A stretch of DNA of 64,000 nucleotides from WTGA01 sp965214055 (lineage in GTDB: Bacteria; Pseudomonadota; Gammaproteobacteria; Arenicellales; Poriferihabitantaceae), in assembly GCA_965214055.1 (NCBI GenBank), contig OZ243931.1:1426001-1490000 (forward strand). Direction: 5' to 3'. The position numbers and the translations under genes are program-made. Below the pieces are notes generated by a model. It was given only the letters and a program-made list of their open reading frames with translations, searched no databases and was not told the DNA's origin. Shown piece by piece: positions 11,431 through 20,225 of the stretch. Within the stretch, counting starts at the first letter, position 1; every line of letters begins with the position of its first letter.

Positions 11431-13482
11431 TTGCAGTCGCTTTGCGGGGTGGGCCCACAGCTGGCGGAAAAGCTGGAAAAAATGAATATTTTTTCCCCCG
11501 AGGACCTGCTGTTTCACCTGCCTCTGCGGTACCAGGACAGAACCCGAACCAGCTTGATCGGCCACCTCAAGGCCGGGCAGGAAACCATGATTGCCGGTAT
11601 CATCAATGCCGCAGGAATTGGCTTTGGAAGGCGTCGCAGTCTACAGGTCAGCGTCAGTGACGGAACCGGTTCCATGGTATTGCGCTTTTTTCATTTTACC
11701 TCCAAACAGCAACAGGGATTCAAGGCCGGGATGTGGATCCAGTGTTTTGGTGAAACAAGAAGAGGCCCGCGTTCACTGGAAATGGTACATCCGGAATATC
11801 GACTCCACAAAGAGAAACCTTCCGTTGTGCTGGAGAAATCCCTGACCCCGGTTTATCCGTGCACGGAAGGCATTCCCTCCTCAAAAATCAGGAACCTGGT
11901 GAACCAGGCCCTGGAAAAACACGGCAAAATGCTGCAGGAACTGATGCCCCGGGATTTGCTGGTGGAATTCGGGTTGATGCCCCTTGGCGATGCCCTGGAG
12001 TTTGCCCACAACCCCCCGTCCGATGTGGAGACTGGTTTGTTGCGGGAGGGCACGCATCCGGCACAAAAGCGACTGGCGCTGGAGGAATTGCTGGCTCATC
12101 ACCTGGCACTTAACCGGTTGCGCCGGCATCGGCACCGGGAATCCGCGCCGGCTATTTTGCAAGCAGGCAACACCTGGAAACGGCTGAAAGATTTGCTTGG
12201 TTTCGAACTCACCGCCGCCCAGGAACGAGTGGTCCGGGAAGTATCGGAAGATATCAGCCAACCCCGGCCCACCTTGCGCCTGATCCAGGGCGACGTCGGT
12301 TCCGGCAAAACCGTGGTTGCCGCCGCCGCCGCACTGCAGGCCATTGACAATCGCTACCAGACGGCATTAATGGCTCCGACTGAACTGCTCGCGGAACAGC
12401 ACCGGAAAACATTTGTTTCATGGTTTGCTGACCTGGGCATCGAGGTGGTCTGGTTGACCGGAAAATTGTCGGCCACGCATAGAAGGCGCGCTTTGGCCCG
12501 GATTGAATCCGGTGACGCACAGATGGTCATCGGCACACACGCCCTGTTCCAGCAGGAAGTCAAATTCAATCGTCTCGGATTGCTGATCATAGACGAACAG
12601 CACCGGTTTGGTGTCGACCAGCGGCTGGCACTGCGCAACAAGGGAAATCCGGGTGTCTCGGTCCCGCATCAGATCATCATGAGTGCGACACCCATCCCCC
12701 GTTCCCTGGCAATGATTTTCTATGCGGACCTGGATGTTTCCAGTATTGATGAACTGCCCCCGGGGAGGCAGCGCGTCCAAACCATTGTTATTCCCAGCGA
12801 CCGCCGGCATGAAATTACTGCCCGCATCAGCGATGTCTGCCGATCAGGACAGCAGGTGTACTGGGTTTGTCCCTTGATCGAGGAATCCGATAAACTCCCG
12901 GCCCAGGCGGCAGTGGAGACTTGTTCAGTATTGTCGAAAGCCCTGCCGGAGTTGAGGATAGAGCTGATACACGGGAAGTTGAAATCCATGGACAAGGAAC
13001 AGATCATGCAACGGTTCAGCCATGGCGGGATTGATCTGCTTGTCTCCACAACGGTGATTGAAGTCGGCGTGGATGTTCCGAATGCCAACCTGATGGTCAT
13101 AGAAAATGCAGAACGTCTTGGCCTGGCGCAACTGCATCAATTGCGGGGCCGGGTTGGCAGGGGTTCCGGCAAGGCAACCTGTGTACTGATGTACCAACGC
13201 CCCCTTGGCAGGCTTGCCAGAAAACGCCTGGGCATACTGCGAAAGACCAATGATGGATTTGAAATCGCGCAAAAGGACCTGGAACACCGGGGTCCCGGGG
13301 AATTGCTCGGTACCCGGCAAACCGGCCTGCAGAATTTGAAAATCGCTAACCTTGCCCGGGACCGGGGTTTGCTTCCCGGCATTGAAAAAATCGCCAGAAA
13401 ATTAAACCGGAACCATCCGGAACTCGTGCAACCTCTTGTGGAAAGATGGATCCTGAACAGTGAGCAGTATGCAAACGCTTGA
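11431..13482 (+). CDS. recG: ATP-dependent DNA helicase RecG
   Basis: This superfamily 2 helicase remodels stalled replication forks and Holliday junctions. An N-terminal wedge domain starts with LCGVGPQLAEKLEK and LLFHLPLRYQDRT. Walker A GDVGSGKT is near 287-294, the DEQH box (IIDEQHRFGV) near 386, and motif III is MSATPIPRSLAM. The C-terminal half has STTVIEVGVDVPNANLM and the RGRVGRG motif VI. The visible 683 residues are close to the usual ~690. The start is odd: the first conventional start codon in frame is a TTG at 11431 with no ribosome site, while the frame stays open back to ridA with only ATT/ATC triplets. The 3' end overlaps ubiA. Confidence 0.95.
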   Translation: MQSLCGVGPQLAEKLEKMNIFSPEDLLFHLPLRYQDRTRTSLIGHLKAGQETMIAGIINAAGIGFGRRRSLQVSVSDGTGSMVLRFFHFTSKQQQGFKAGMWIQCFGETRRGPRSLEMVHPEYRLHKEKPSVVLEKSLTPVYPCTEGIPSSKIRNLVNQALEKHGKMLQELMPRDLLVEFGLMPLGDALEFAHNPPSDVETGLLREGTHPAQKRLALEELLAHHLALNRLRRHRHRESAPAILQAGNTWKRLKDLLGFELTAAQERVVREVSEDISQPRPTLRLIQGDVGSGKTVVAAAAALQAIDNRYQTALMAPTELLAEQHRKTFVSWFADLGIEVVWLTGKLSATHRRRALARIESGDAQMVIGTHALFQQEVKFNRLGLLIIDEQHRFGVDQRLALRNKGNPGVSVPHQIIMSATPIPRSLAMIFYADLDVSSIDELPPGRQRVQTIVIPSDRRHEITARISDVCRSGQQVYWVCPLIEESDKLPAQAAVETCSVLSKALPELRIELIHGKLKSMDKEQIMQRFSHGGIDLLVSTTVIEVGVDVPNANLMVIENAERLGLAQLHQLRGRVGRGSGKATCVLMYQRPLGRLARKRLGILRKTNDGFEIAQKDLEHRGPGELLGTRQTGLQNLKIANLARDRGLLPGIEKIARKLNRNHPELVQPLVERWILNSEQYANA

Positions 13483-14341
13483 ATCCGGACCTCCCAGGCT
13501 GCTGGATTACCTGCAGCTGATGCGGGTTGACCGGCCAATTGGCTGCTTTCTCCTGTTGTGGCCCACGCTCTGGGCACTTTGGTTTGCAGGCAAGGGGAAT
13601 CCGGATCCCACCATTGTCATGATATTTCTGCTTGGAACGTACGTCATGCGCGCCGCAGGGTGTGTCATCAATGATATTGCCGACCGCAAGGTTGACCCCC
13701 ATGTGAATCGCACCAAAAACCGACCCCTGGCAAGAGGGGTGATCCGGGTCGCCCATGCGAGGGTGCTTTTCATGGTCCTTCTGGTGATTGCGTTCCTGCT
13801 GGTACTCCAGTTGAATCGCGAAACCATCCGGGTCGCTGTGATTGCGGCAACCGTCGCGGTGGTCTATCCCTACCTGAAACGGTTTACTCACCTTCCTCAA
13901 CTGGTCTTGGGAATTGCCTTTTCAATGGGGATCCCCATGGCTTACACGGCATTGACCGGTGAGATCCCGGATATCGCCTGGGTGCTCTTCGCAGCGAATT
14001 TTCTCTGGATTGTTGCCTATGATACCCAGTACGCCATGGCGGACCGACAGGATGATCTGCTCATAGGAGTCAAATCCACTGCCATTTTATTTGGTCGGTT
14101 CGACAAGCGGATCGTGGGGGGGCTGCATGGGGCCACCCTGGTCCTGCTGGCCGTGTTTGGCGGGATGAATGACATGAGCTGGCACTATTACCTCGGATTG
14201 CTGCTGGCGTCGGGCTTTGCCATTTACCAGCAGTATTTGTGCAGGGACGGCCTGCCGGAGCGTTGCTTCCAGGCGTTTCTCAATAACAACTGGTTTGGCG
14301 CCATGGTATTTATGGGAATCGTCCTGGGCTTTATGCAATAA
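13460..14341 (+). CDS. ubiA: 4-hydroxybenzoate polyprenyltransferase
   Basis: This integral membrane prenyltransferase attaches the polyprenyl tail to 4-hydroxybenzoate in ubiquinone synthesis. Both Asp-rich Mg-diphosphate motifs are present: NDIADRKVD (about 71-79) and DTQYAMADRQDD (about 188-199). About eight hydrophobic helices are visible and the 293-residue length is normal. It overlaps the recG 3' end by 23 nt, so translation is likely coupled. The start may be the GTG at 13460 (a GGAT lies upstream) or the ATG at 13469. The chorismate lyase gene ubiC, often adjacent, is not here. Confidence 0.95.
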   Translation: MSSMQTLESGPPRLLDYLQLMRVDRPIGCFLLLWPTLWALWFAGKGNPDPTIVMIFLLGTYVMRAAGCVINDIADRKVDPHVNRTKNRPLARGVIRVAHARVLFMVLLVIAFLLVLQLNRETIRVAVIAATVAVVYPYLKRFTHLPQLVLGIAFSMGIPMAYTALTGEIPDIAWVLFAANFLWIVAYDTQYAMADRQDDLLIGVKSTAILFGRFDKRIVGGLHGATLVLLAVFGGMNDMSWHYYLGLLLASGFAIYQQYLCRDGLPERCFQAFLNNNWFGAMVFMGIVLGFMQ

Positions 14342-14361
14342 CCCATACTGATGGCTTGAAT

Positions 14362-14913
14362 ATGATCGAAAAAATCAGGTACTGCACCAACTGTGGTAAC
14401 CCGGTGGTCCGTGAGATCCCCCCGGGGGACAACCGGGAACGTCATGTCTGTACATTCTGCGGCTTCATCCAGTATCAAAATCCGAAAATCGTCAGTGGCT
14501 GTATTCCCTATTGGGAAAATCGAATCCTGTTGTGCAAGCGGGCAATTGACCCCAGGAAAGGACTCTGGACGGTTCCTGCGGGTTATCTTGAAATCGGTGA
14601 AACCATTGAGCAGGGTGCCCGCAGGGAAACCCTGGAGGAAGCCTGTGCGGTGGTGGGGGACCTGGATTTGTACCAGATTTCCAATCTGCCCAGAGTCGGC
14701 CAGATCTACATGATTTTTAAAGGCAGGTTAAAGGATCCTGATGGATTTGGGGTGGGAGAGGAAAGCCTGGACGTGAGGTTGGTGGAGGAAACGGAGATTC
14801 CCTGGGACAGGCTGGCGTTCAGGGTGATACGCAATGCGCTGTCGCGGTTTGTGGAGGAACACAAACAGGGTGAATTCTCATTCCAGGTCGACAGCACGAA
14901 GTACAAGTGGTAA
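14362..14913 (+). CDS. NUDIX hydrolase with N-terminal zinc ribbon
   Basis: The protein has 183 residues. The first 35 hold a zinc ribbon, C8-x2-C11 and C30-x2-C33, and the Nudix fold follows. The Nudix box reads G74-x5-E80-x7-R88-E89-x2-E92-E93, so the Mg-binding core is intact, but the usual Gly after the EE pair is replaced by Cys95. Family members hydrolyse nucleoside diphosphates linked to another group; the ribbon-plus-Nudix layout recalls NADH pyrophosphatase (NudC) and related enzymes, but this protein is shorter than NudC and lacks its SQPWPFP-type signature, so the substrate is unknown. It lies 20 nt behind ubiA and ATG 14362 is preferred over an upstream TTG. Confidence 0.88.
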   Translation: MIEKIRYCTNCGNPVVREIPPGDNRERHVCTFCGFIQYQNPKIVSGCIPYWENRILLCKRAIDPRKGLWTVPAGYLEIGETIEQGARRETLEEACAVVGDLDLYQISNLPRVGQIYMIFKGRLKDPDGFGVGEESLDVRLVEETEIPWDRLAFRVIRNALSRFVEEHKQGEFSFQVDSTKYKW

Positions 14914-15067
14914 GGGGTTCCACCCCCAGGCAGCACGTCCGCTTCCCCCCGGGACCGGTCCCGGCCGGTTTCGGGTCGTTGCGGGTTTTGTTTTGGAATG
15001 GTGTCCGGGGTGGGCTGGCAGGCCTGGCCTGTCCCGACGGTGGAACCTCGCTGATTCTATCCCCATG

Positions 15068-15093
15068 GTTATCCACAGAATCTGTGTGTAACC
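15068..15093 (+). promoter_or_regulatory. DnaA-box palindrome upstream of priA
   Basis: A perfect consensus DnaA box, TTATCCACA, lies at 15069-15077. The flanking sequence forms an imperfect inverted repeat, so the opposite strand at 15091-15083 reads the related TTACACACA (two mismatches from consensus). The site lies about 15-40 nt before the upstream priA start. The rest of the 14914-15106 gap is GC-rich and shows nothing else. Confidence 0.45.
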
Positions 15094-15106
15094 GCCCGGT
15101 CATGGA

Positions 15107-17395
15107 ATGCACGGCTGCCGGGTCCCGGGTCCGGTTTCCTCAAACAATACACGCAGTCCATTGAATTCCACCGATACCGATACAGGTTCGGATTGCCAGA
15201 TTCAGGTAGCGGTTCCTGTTCCCATGAGGCAGGTATTTGATTACCTTTACGGCCAATTGATTGTCCCGGGTATTCGGGTATTGGTCCCGTTCGGCAAACG
15301 AAAACTGGTTGGGATGGTCGTTTCAAACCGGAAGAGCCCCCAGGACAGGAAGCTCAAGTACATCGAAGAGGTCCTGGACAGCCATCCATCCATTGACCCG
15401 GCCCTGTTCAACCTGTTGCAGTGGGCTTCCGGGTACTACCATCATCCAATTGGAGAGGTTTTGAATACGGCTTTGCCCAATCGGCTGAAGCGATCCGGGA
15501 GGCTGGAAAACCCCCTGGTTGAAGATCAATTCCGGGCACACCCGGGAGTGAGCCTCGCCGAGGCCGAAGCTGTTCTTCACAGGGCACCGCAGCAAAAAGC
15601 ACTGTTTATGCTGATTTCGAAAAACGAATGGATTTCCCTGGTGGGGATAAAGAATCATGCTGACGGGCCAAAAAACAAACCCTGTACCACGCTGTTGTCC
15701 AAACTTCATGGCAAGGGCCTGATAGAGAAACGAACGGGTATGCCCGGACCGGACCTGGATACCCGGAACGTTCCCGATACCCGGCTCACCGAAGAACAAC
15801 AGAATATCGCAGACAGGATTTCCCTTTGCCTGGGGTCCTTCAGCTCCCACCTTCTGCATGGCATAACCGGCAGCGGAAAAACCGAAGTATACATACGGCT
15901 GGCAAAGCATTGCATTGAGCAGGGCCGTCAGGCCCTGGTGCTGGTTCCTGAAATCGCCCTGACCCCCCAGCTTGCCCGGCGGTTTTCGGATCATTTCGGA
16001 AACGGGGTCTGTATGTTTCATTCAGGGATGTCCGATGTGCACCGGTATCAGACCTGGTGGAAGGCGCGGCAGGGGGTTGCCACCGTGATTCTTGGAACCC
16101 GGTCCGCAATTTTTACACCGCTCAAATGTCCCGGAATCATCATTGTTGATGAAGAACACGATGGTTCATTCAAGCAAAATAGCGGGTTCCGTTACCATGC
16201 ACGGGATCTCGCAATCAAGCGGGCGAGCCTGGAAAAGATCCCGGTTTTACTCGGTTCAGCCACCCCGTCCCTGGAATCCATCAAAAACGTGGAATTCGGA
16301 GTGCACCGGATTTACAGGCTGCAGACCCGCATCGGTTCGGCTCAATTGCCGCGAATCGAACTTCTGGACCTGAAACGGTTGCCGCGATTCGAGGGATTGT
16401 CCCCGCCATTGCTGGAAGCAGTGAGCAGGGTGCTGGCGAACCAACAGCAGGCGATCCTGTTTATCAACCGCAGGGGGTTTGCACCGATTGCCAAGTGCCG
16501 TCAATGTGCGTGGCAGGCCCGGTGTGATCGCTGTGATGCCTTTTTGACGTACCATCGCCAAAGCAACACCTTTCGTTGCCACTATTGCGGAAAAATCCAG
16601 GGAGCCCGGTCACAGTGCCCGAATTGTTCAAAGGATATTCTCCATCTTGGGGTGGGGACCCAACGAATAGAAAAGATGCTTCGCCGGCAATTCCCCCAGG
16701 CCAATATCTGCCGGTTTGACCGGGACGGGATTTCTACCCAGAGAAAGCTGGAAAAAACCCTGGAAGAAATCAGGGAGAGACGCATTGATATTATTGTGGG
16801 TACCCAGCTCATTTCCAAGGGCCATGACTTTCCGGGAATTTCCCTGGTGGGCGTCGTCGACCCGGACCAGAGCCTTTACAGCACAGATTTTCGGGCCCCC
16901 GAATATTTGTTTCAACAATTGATCCAGGTGGCGGGACGGGCAGGACGCAGCAAAGACCCGGGGCAGGTGCTTATTCAAACGTCACACCCTGAAAACCCGT
17001 ACCTGCAAATGATACTCAACCAGGACACCGACCGGTTCTATGCCCAGTGCACCAGCGAACGCAGGCAAACCGGGCTGCCCCCCTACGGGTTTATCGCCTT
17101 GTGGAGAGCCGAATCAAAAAATGAATTGGCGGGACAGCAGTTTTTGCAGTTTGTCCGCGGACTCGGGATGCATTGGCTGTCCGAGTTGCACCTGAGAAGT
17201 GTGCACATCATGGACCCGGTCAGCTCACCCATGGAAAAACTGGCGGGACAATACCGTGCCCAACTTCTGGTACAAAGCCGGGACCGAAAATCATTGCACC
17301 GGTTGCTTGCCCGCTGGGTAAGGCAAATTGAAACGGCACCCCGGAGCCGCCGGGTCAGGTGGTCCATTGATATTGATCCCATGGATATGTTCTGA
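15107..17395 (+). CDS. priA: Primosomal protein N' (replication restart helicase PriA)
   Basis: PriA reloads the replisome at collapsed forks. An N-terminal 3'-DNA-binding domain is recognisable from VAVPVPMRQVFDYL and VLVPFGKRKLVGMVV. Walker A GITGSGKTEVY is near residue 253 and the DEEH box (IVDEEHDGSFKQ) near 347. Zinc-binding cysteines lie in two clusters (CRQCAWQARCDRC and CHYCGK...CPNC, about 464-505), then SKGHDFPGISLVGVVDPD and the QVAGRAGR motif. With ATG 15107 the protein is 762 residues, about 30 longer than usual at the N-terminus; a TTG at 15161 would give a more typical length. A DnaA-box palindrome precedes it. Confidence 0.95.
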   Translation: MHGCRVPGPVSSNNTRSPLNSTDTDTGSDCQIQVAVPVPMRQVFDYLYGQLIVPGIRVLVPFGKRKLVGMVVSNRKSPQDRKLKYIEEVLDSHPSIDPALFNLLQWASGYYHHPIGEVLNTALPNRLKRSGRLENPLVEDQFRAHPGVSLAEAEAVLHRAPQQKALFMLISKNEWISLVGIKNHADGPKNKPCTTLLSKLHGKGLIEKRTGMPGPDLDTRNVPDTRLTEEQQNIADRISLCLGSFSSHLLHGITGSGKTEVYIRLAKHCIEQGRQALVLVPEIALTPQLARRFSDHFGNGVCMFHSGMSDVHRYQTWWKARQGVATVILGTRSAIFTPLKCPGIIIVDEEHDGSFKQNSGFRYHARDLAIKRASLEKIPVLLGSATPSLESIKNVEFGVHRIYRLQTRIGSAQLPRIELLDLKRLPRFEGLSPPLLEAVSRVLANQQQAILFINRRGFAPIAKCRQCAWQARCDRCDAFLTYHRQSNTFRCHYCGKIQGARSQCPNCSKDILHLGVGTQRIEKMLRRQFPQANICRFDRDGISTQRKLEKTLEEIRERRIDIIVGTQLISKGHDFPGISLVGVVDPDQSLYSTDFRAPEYLFQQLIQVAGRAGRSKDPGQVLIQTSHPENPYLQMILNQDTDRFYAQCTSERRQTGLPPYGFIALWRAESKNELAGQQFLQFVRGLGMHWLSELHLRSVHIMDPVSSPMEKLAGQYRAQLLVQSRDRKSLHRLLARWVRQIETAPRSRRVRWSIDIDPMDMF

Positions 17396-17737
17396 CCGAT
17401 GCAGGGCATTTCCTATCCACGGTTGTGATGGGGTTGAAATCGCGGGAAAGGCCCGTTTGATGTGCTTACACAATGATGATATAGTGCCGATATCTGGCGG
17501 ATTCGCAGGGGTACCGCGACGGGGTCTGGCCGGGGTCGGGCCTGGGTTTGACATGTCCAGCGCAGTCTGCAGGAAACCACGAAACAGCAGAATCAATGGC
17601 CTGGATGCGGGCATACCATGTGCTTATCCTGTTCCCCCGGTCTTCAATTCGAGAAATGCCCGGGCCCGATGTGGTACGAAAAGAGCGGTTCATGACTACA
17701 TTTTCTTTGTCCCAAACCGTAAACAAAAAAAGAGAAA
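17396..17737 (+). other. Intergenic region before sthA
   Basis: This 342-nt gap between priA and sthA has no credible coding frame. It contains one promoter-like site (17457-17485, separate entry). An A-rich tract just before sthA (CAAAAAAAGAGAAAATG) includes its probable ribosome site AGAGA. Nothing else was recognised. Confidence 0.5.
17457..17485 (+). promoter_or_regulatory. Sigma-70-like promoter candidate upstream of sthA
   Basis: TTGATG (17457-17462) and TATAGT (17480-17485) are separated by exactly 17 nt, matching 4/6 and 5/6 of the consensus. It would give sthA an untranslated leader of roughly 245 nt, longer than needed, so an additional closer promoter may exist. Confidence 0.4.
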
Positions 17738-19135
17738 ATGCAAAAGTTTGACGTAGTGATCATCGGTAGCGGCCCTTCAGGCAAAGCCGCTGCAATTCAG
17801 GCAGCGAAACTGGGAAGAAAGGCGGCCATTGTGGACGGGATGTTCCAGGTTGGTGGGGTGTGTGTTCATACCGGAACCATCCCCAGCAAAACGATGCGGG
17901 AAACCGTGTTGAACCTCACTGGCTGGCGTGAAAGGGGATTTTACGGCCGTGCGTACCGGGTAAAGGCCAATATCCGGGCTTCGGACCTGATGCAGCGACT
18001 TCAAATGACCCTGCAAAATGAAGTGGATATCCAGCAGGATCACCTGTTGCGAAATGGGGTACATATCATGCAGGGCCATGCCAGGTTTGTCAGCGACAAG
18101 GAAGTGGCGGTGGGCGTCCCGAATGGCGATACGGTGTCACTGACTGCGGACAAGTTCATCATTGCAGTGGGAACGAAAACCTATCGTCCGGACTACGTGC
18201 CTTTCAACGGAGAGACGGTCATAGACAGTGATGAGGTGACCTGCATGACGGAGCTTCCGCGGTCACTCACGGTGATTGGCGCAGGGGTGATCGGTGTGGA
18301 GTACGCGACCATATTCCAGACACTGGATACGAACACAACCCTGGTCGAGCCCCGAGAAACCATGCTTGATTTCATGGACAAGGAAATTCTCATGCATTTC
18401 CGGCATGATGTGGTGAACGATGGAATGAGACTGCAGTTTGGCCAAAAGGTCAAGAAAATCGAATGCCGTGACAATGGTACCTGTATCGTGTATCTTGACA
18501 GCAACCGTGCGATCGCATCCGACATGGTGTTGTTTGCCGCAGGACGTGTCGGTGCGACCGGGGACATGGGCCTGGAAAAACTGGGTATCAAGGTTGATCA
18601 TCGTAACCGGATCAGTGTAAACAAGAATTTCCAGACCAGTTGTGCAAACATTTACGCCGCCGGGGATGTGATCGGTTTCCCGAGTCTGGCATCCACCTCA
18701 CTGGAGCAGGGCCGGGTCGCTGTCCTCCATGCCCTGGGAGAGAAATCCCATAAAACCCCGGAGTTTTTTCCTTTCGGGATTTATGCCGTACCGGAAATGT
18801 CCACCGTGGGCATGTCGGAAGAAGAGGTGATCAGGAGAAAAATACCGTATGAAGTCGGTATCGTCCAGTTACGGGAAACCTCCCGGGGCAAGGTAATGGG
18901 ATTGCAGTCGGGATTGATGAAGATGATATTCTCCAGCAAGACCCGGCGTCTGCTTGGGGTGCATATCGTTGGGGAAGGTGCGACGGAACTGATCCACATT
19001 GGCCAGGCTGTTCTCACATTGAAGGGCACGCTGGATTACTTTCTGGAAAATGCGTTTAACTATCCCACCTTGGCGGAAGCGTATAAAGTGGCGGCATTGC
19101 ATGCGCACAATCGCATGATGGCATTGCAGGAATAA
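17738..19135 (+). CDS. sthA: Soluble pyridine nucleotide transhydrogenase (Si-specific)
   Basis: This 465-residue FAD flavoprotein moves hydride between NADPH and NAD+ in the cytosol, mainly draining excess NADPH. The FAD-binding IIGSGPSGKAAA (about 8-19) and the NAD(P) Rossmann motif VIGAGVIGVEYA are clear. GGVCVHTGTIPSKTMRETV has only one cysteine where disulfide oxidoreductases such as lipoamide dehydrogenase have CxxxxC, which is what separates SthA from its relatives. The C-terminal dimerisation domain ends in YPTLAEAYKVAALHAHNR. The ribosome site AGAGA lies 5-9 nt before ATG. A HlyU-like gene follows after 4 nt, suggesting co-transcription. Confidence 0.95.
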   Translation: MQKFDVVIIGSGPSGKAAAIQAAKLGRKAAIVDGMFQVGGVCVHTGTIPSKTMRETVLNLTGWRERGFYGRAYRVKANIRASDLMQRLQMTLQNEVDIQQDHLLRNGVHIMQGHARFVSDKEVAVGVPNGDTVSLTADKFIIAVGTKTYRPDYVPFNGETVIDSDEVTCMTELPRSLTVIGAGVIGVEYATIFQTLDTNTTLVEPRETMLDFMDKEILMHFRHDVVNDGMRLQFGQKVKKIECRDNGTCIVYLDSNRAIASDMVLFAAGRVGATGDMGLEKLGIKVDHRNRISVNKNFQTSCANIYAAGDVIGFPSLASTSLEQGRVAVLHALGEKSHKTPEFFPFGIYAVPEMSTVGMSEEEVIRRKIPYEVGIVQLRETSRGKVMGLQSGLMKMIFSSKTRRLLGVHIVGEGATELIHIGQAVLTLKGTLDYFLENAFNYPTLAEAYKVAALHAHNRMMALQE

Positions 19136-19139
19136 AACC

Positions 19140-19415
19140 ATGGGGATTATCAAATCATTGTTCGGGGGAGGCCGCAAAGACAGCGAAGAGGAAAACTCCT
19201 TCGTATACCAGGGATTTACAATCCGGCTGACACCCAAACAGGGCAATAACGGCTGGTCCACAGAAGCCATGATCTCGAAGGAAGTGGATGGAGAGCTCAA
19301 GACCCATCATTTTATTCGCGCTGATACCACCGGGCACAAGGAGGGTGCCATGGAACTGACCACCATCAAAACCAAAACCCTGATTGACCAGTCCGGGGAA
19401 CGCATTTTCAGGTAG
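19140..19415 (+). CDS. HlyU family protein
   Basis: This small 91-residue protein has the HlyU-family layout: an N-terminal SLFGGG stretch, YQGFTIRLTPK, WSTEAMISKEVDGE, HHFIRADT and a terminal KTLIDQSGERIF. HlyU of Vibrio is a winged-helix anti-repressor of a toxin gene, but this short family (often called HlyU-like in databases) is widespread in Proteobacteria without toxins, and the DNA-binding role is not established for it. It begins 4 nt after the sthA stop, so it is probably in the same transcript. Confidence 0.8.
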   Translation: MGIIKSLFGGGRKDSEEENSFVYQGFTIRLTPKQGNNGWSTEAMISKEVDGELKTHHFIRADTTGHKEGAMELTTIKTKTLIDQSGERIFR

Positions 19416-19731
19416 TTCCGGATCGTACTGTGCAGCGGTACCGAAGAATTTCCAGTGACCCTTTTGCCCGGAGTGGAATGCCTGCCCGGGAAACCTGCTT
19501 TTTTCCTTGAAGTGTCCAATCGGCCCGGTATCCCTGCGTGAAAGGGGACGGGGCGGCGTGATGTCTCATTTATGGTGGCCAGTGATGGGTGGGGCACCCC
19601 CCGGAATGGCCGGTTTGGGTGAATTGAAACCCAATTACCCTGTAATCGCTGTTTCGCGGGCATCATTGCCATTGTCAAATTTCTGACAAACCGCTATTTT
19701 AGTACCATGAAGTGAATCGATTCAGGAGTGT
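19416..19731 (+). other. Intergenic region with promoter and operator-like palindrome
   Basis: This 316-nt gap has no believable gene. Its last 60 nt hold a promoter candidate overlapped by a TTGTCA-N6-TGACAA palindrome (see next entry) and the ribosome site CAGGAG before 19732. The earlier part shows nothing recognised. Confidence 0.5.
19672..19700 (+). promoter_or_regulatory. Promoter with overlapping inverted repeat
   Basis: TTGTCA (19672-19677) and TATTTT (19695-19700) are spaced 17 nt apart. The -35 is also the left arm of a perfect palindrome TTGTCA-N6-TGACAA (19672-19677 and 19684-19689). A protein dimer binding there would cover the -35 region, so repression is a reasonable guess. 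The start site would be about 25 nt before the gene at 19732. Confidence 0.45.
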
Positions 19732-20199
19732 ATGCCCATGCAATGGGTTTTGCCGGTGGTCATTGTAGCCGCCCTTTTGTATTTATCCCGATATTTCCCT
19801 AAAGTTGCGTTCAGTGTACTGGGACTGCTCGTTCTGGGTGCGGGGTTCATTGTTTTCAGCACCACGGATGACACGTATACCAAACTGCCTTTGGAAAACA
19901 TTGTCGTAGAAAATCCGGTGATGAAACTTGCCTATGGGGGAGGATATCGCCTGAGTGCCCGGCTGGTGAATCGTGACGAGAAATTTGTTCTCAAGAATAC
20001 GATCGTGAGCGTGACCATGCTGGACTGCCCCGGAAAAAACGATGAAGGTTGCGAGGTGATCGGCCAGGAAGATGAACGGATCATCGTTCGCATTCCGCCA
20101 AGCCAGTCCCGGGACATCTCACACACATTCAACTTCGGTCCCGCCAAGCCTGTCAATGACTTGCGCTGGCAGTTTAAGATTACCGAAACCAAAACCTGA
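19732..20199 (+). CDS. Conserved membrane-anchored protein of unknown function
   Basis: The protein has 155 residues. Two hydrophobic segments sit at the N-terminus (about 4-18 and 26-42) with little between them, then comes a soluble domain of about 110 residues with beta-rich character. The pattern RLSARLVNRDEKFVLKNTIV, then a Cys pair (about C103 in MLDCPG and C111 in EGCEVIG), then an IRIPPSQSRDI turn resembles small FxLYD-like or immunoglobulin-like extracytoplasmic domains. The two Cys could form a disulfide. No function can be assigned. An AGGAG ribosome site lies 5 nt before ATG. It is followed by a CopD-like membrane protein and a TlpA-like thioredoxin, hinting at an envelope role. 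Confidence 0.75.
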   Translation: MPMQWVLPVVIVAALLYLSRYFPKVAFSVLGLLVLGAGFIVFSTTDDTYTKLPLENIVVENPVMKLAYGGGYRLSARLVNRDEKFVLKNTIVSVTMLDCPGKNDEGCEVIGQEDERIIVRIPPSQSRDISHTFNFGPAKPVNDLRWQFKITETKT

Positions 20200-20225
20200 A
20201 ATCCAGGGTCGAGTACCGGGTCATC

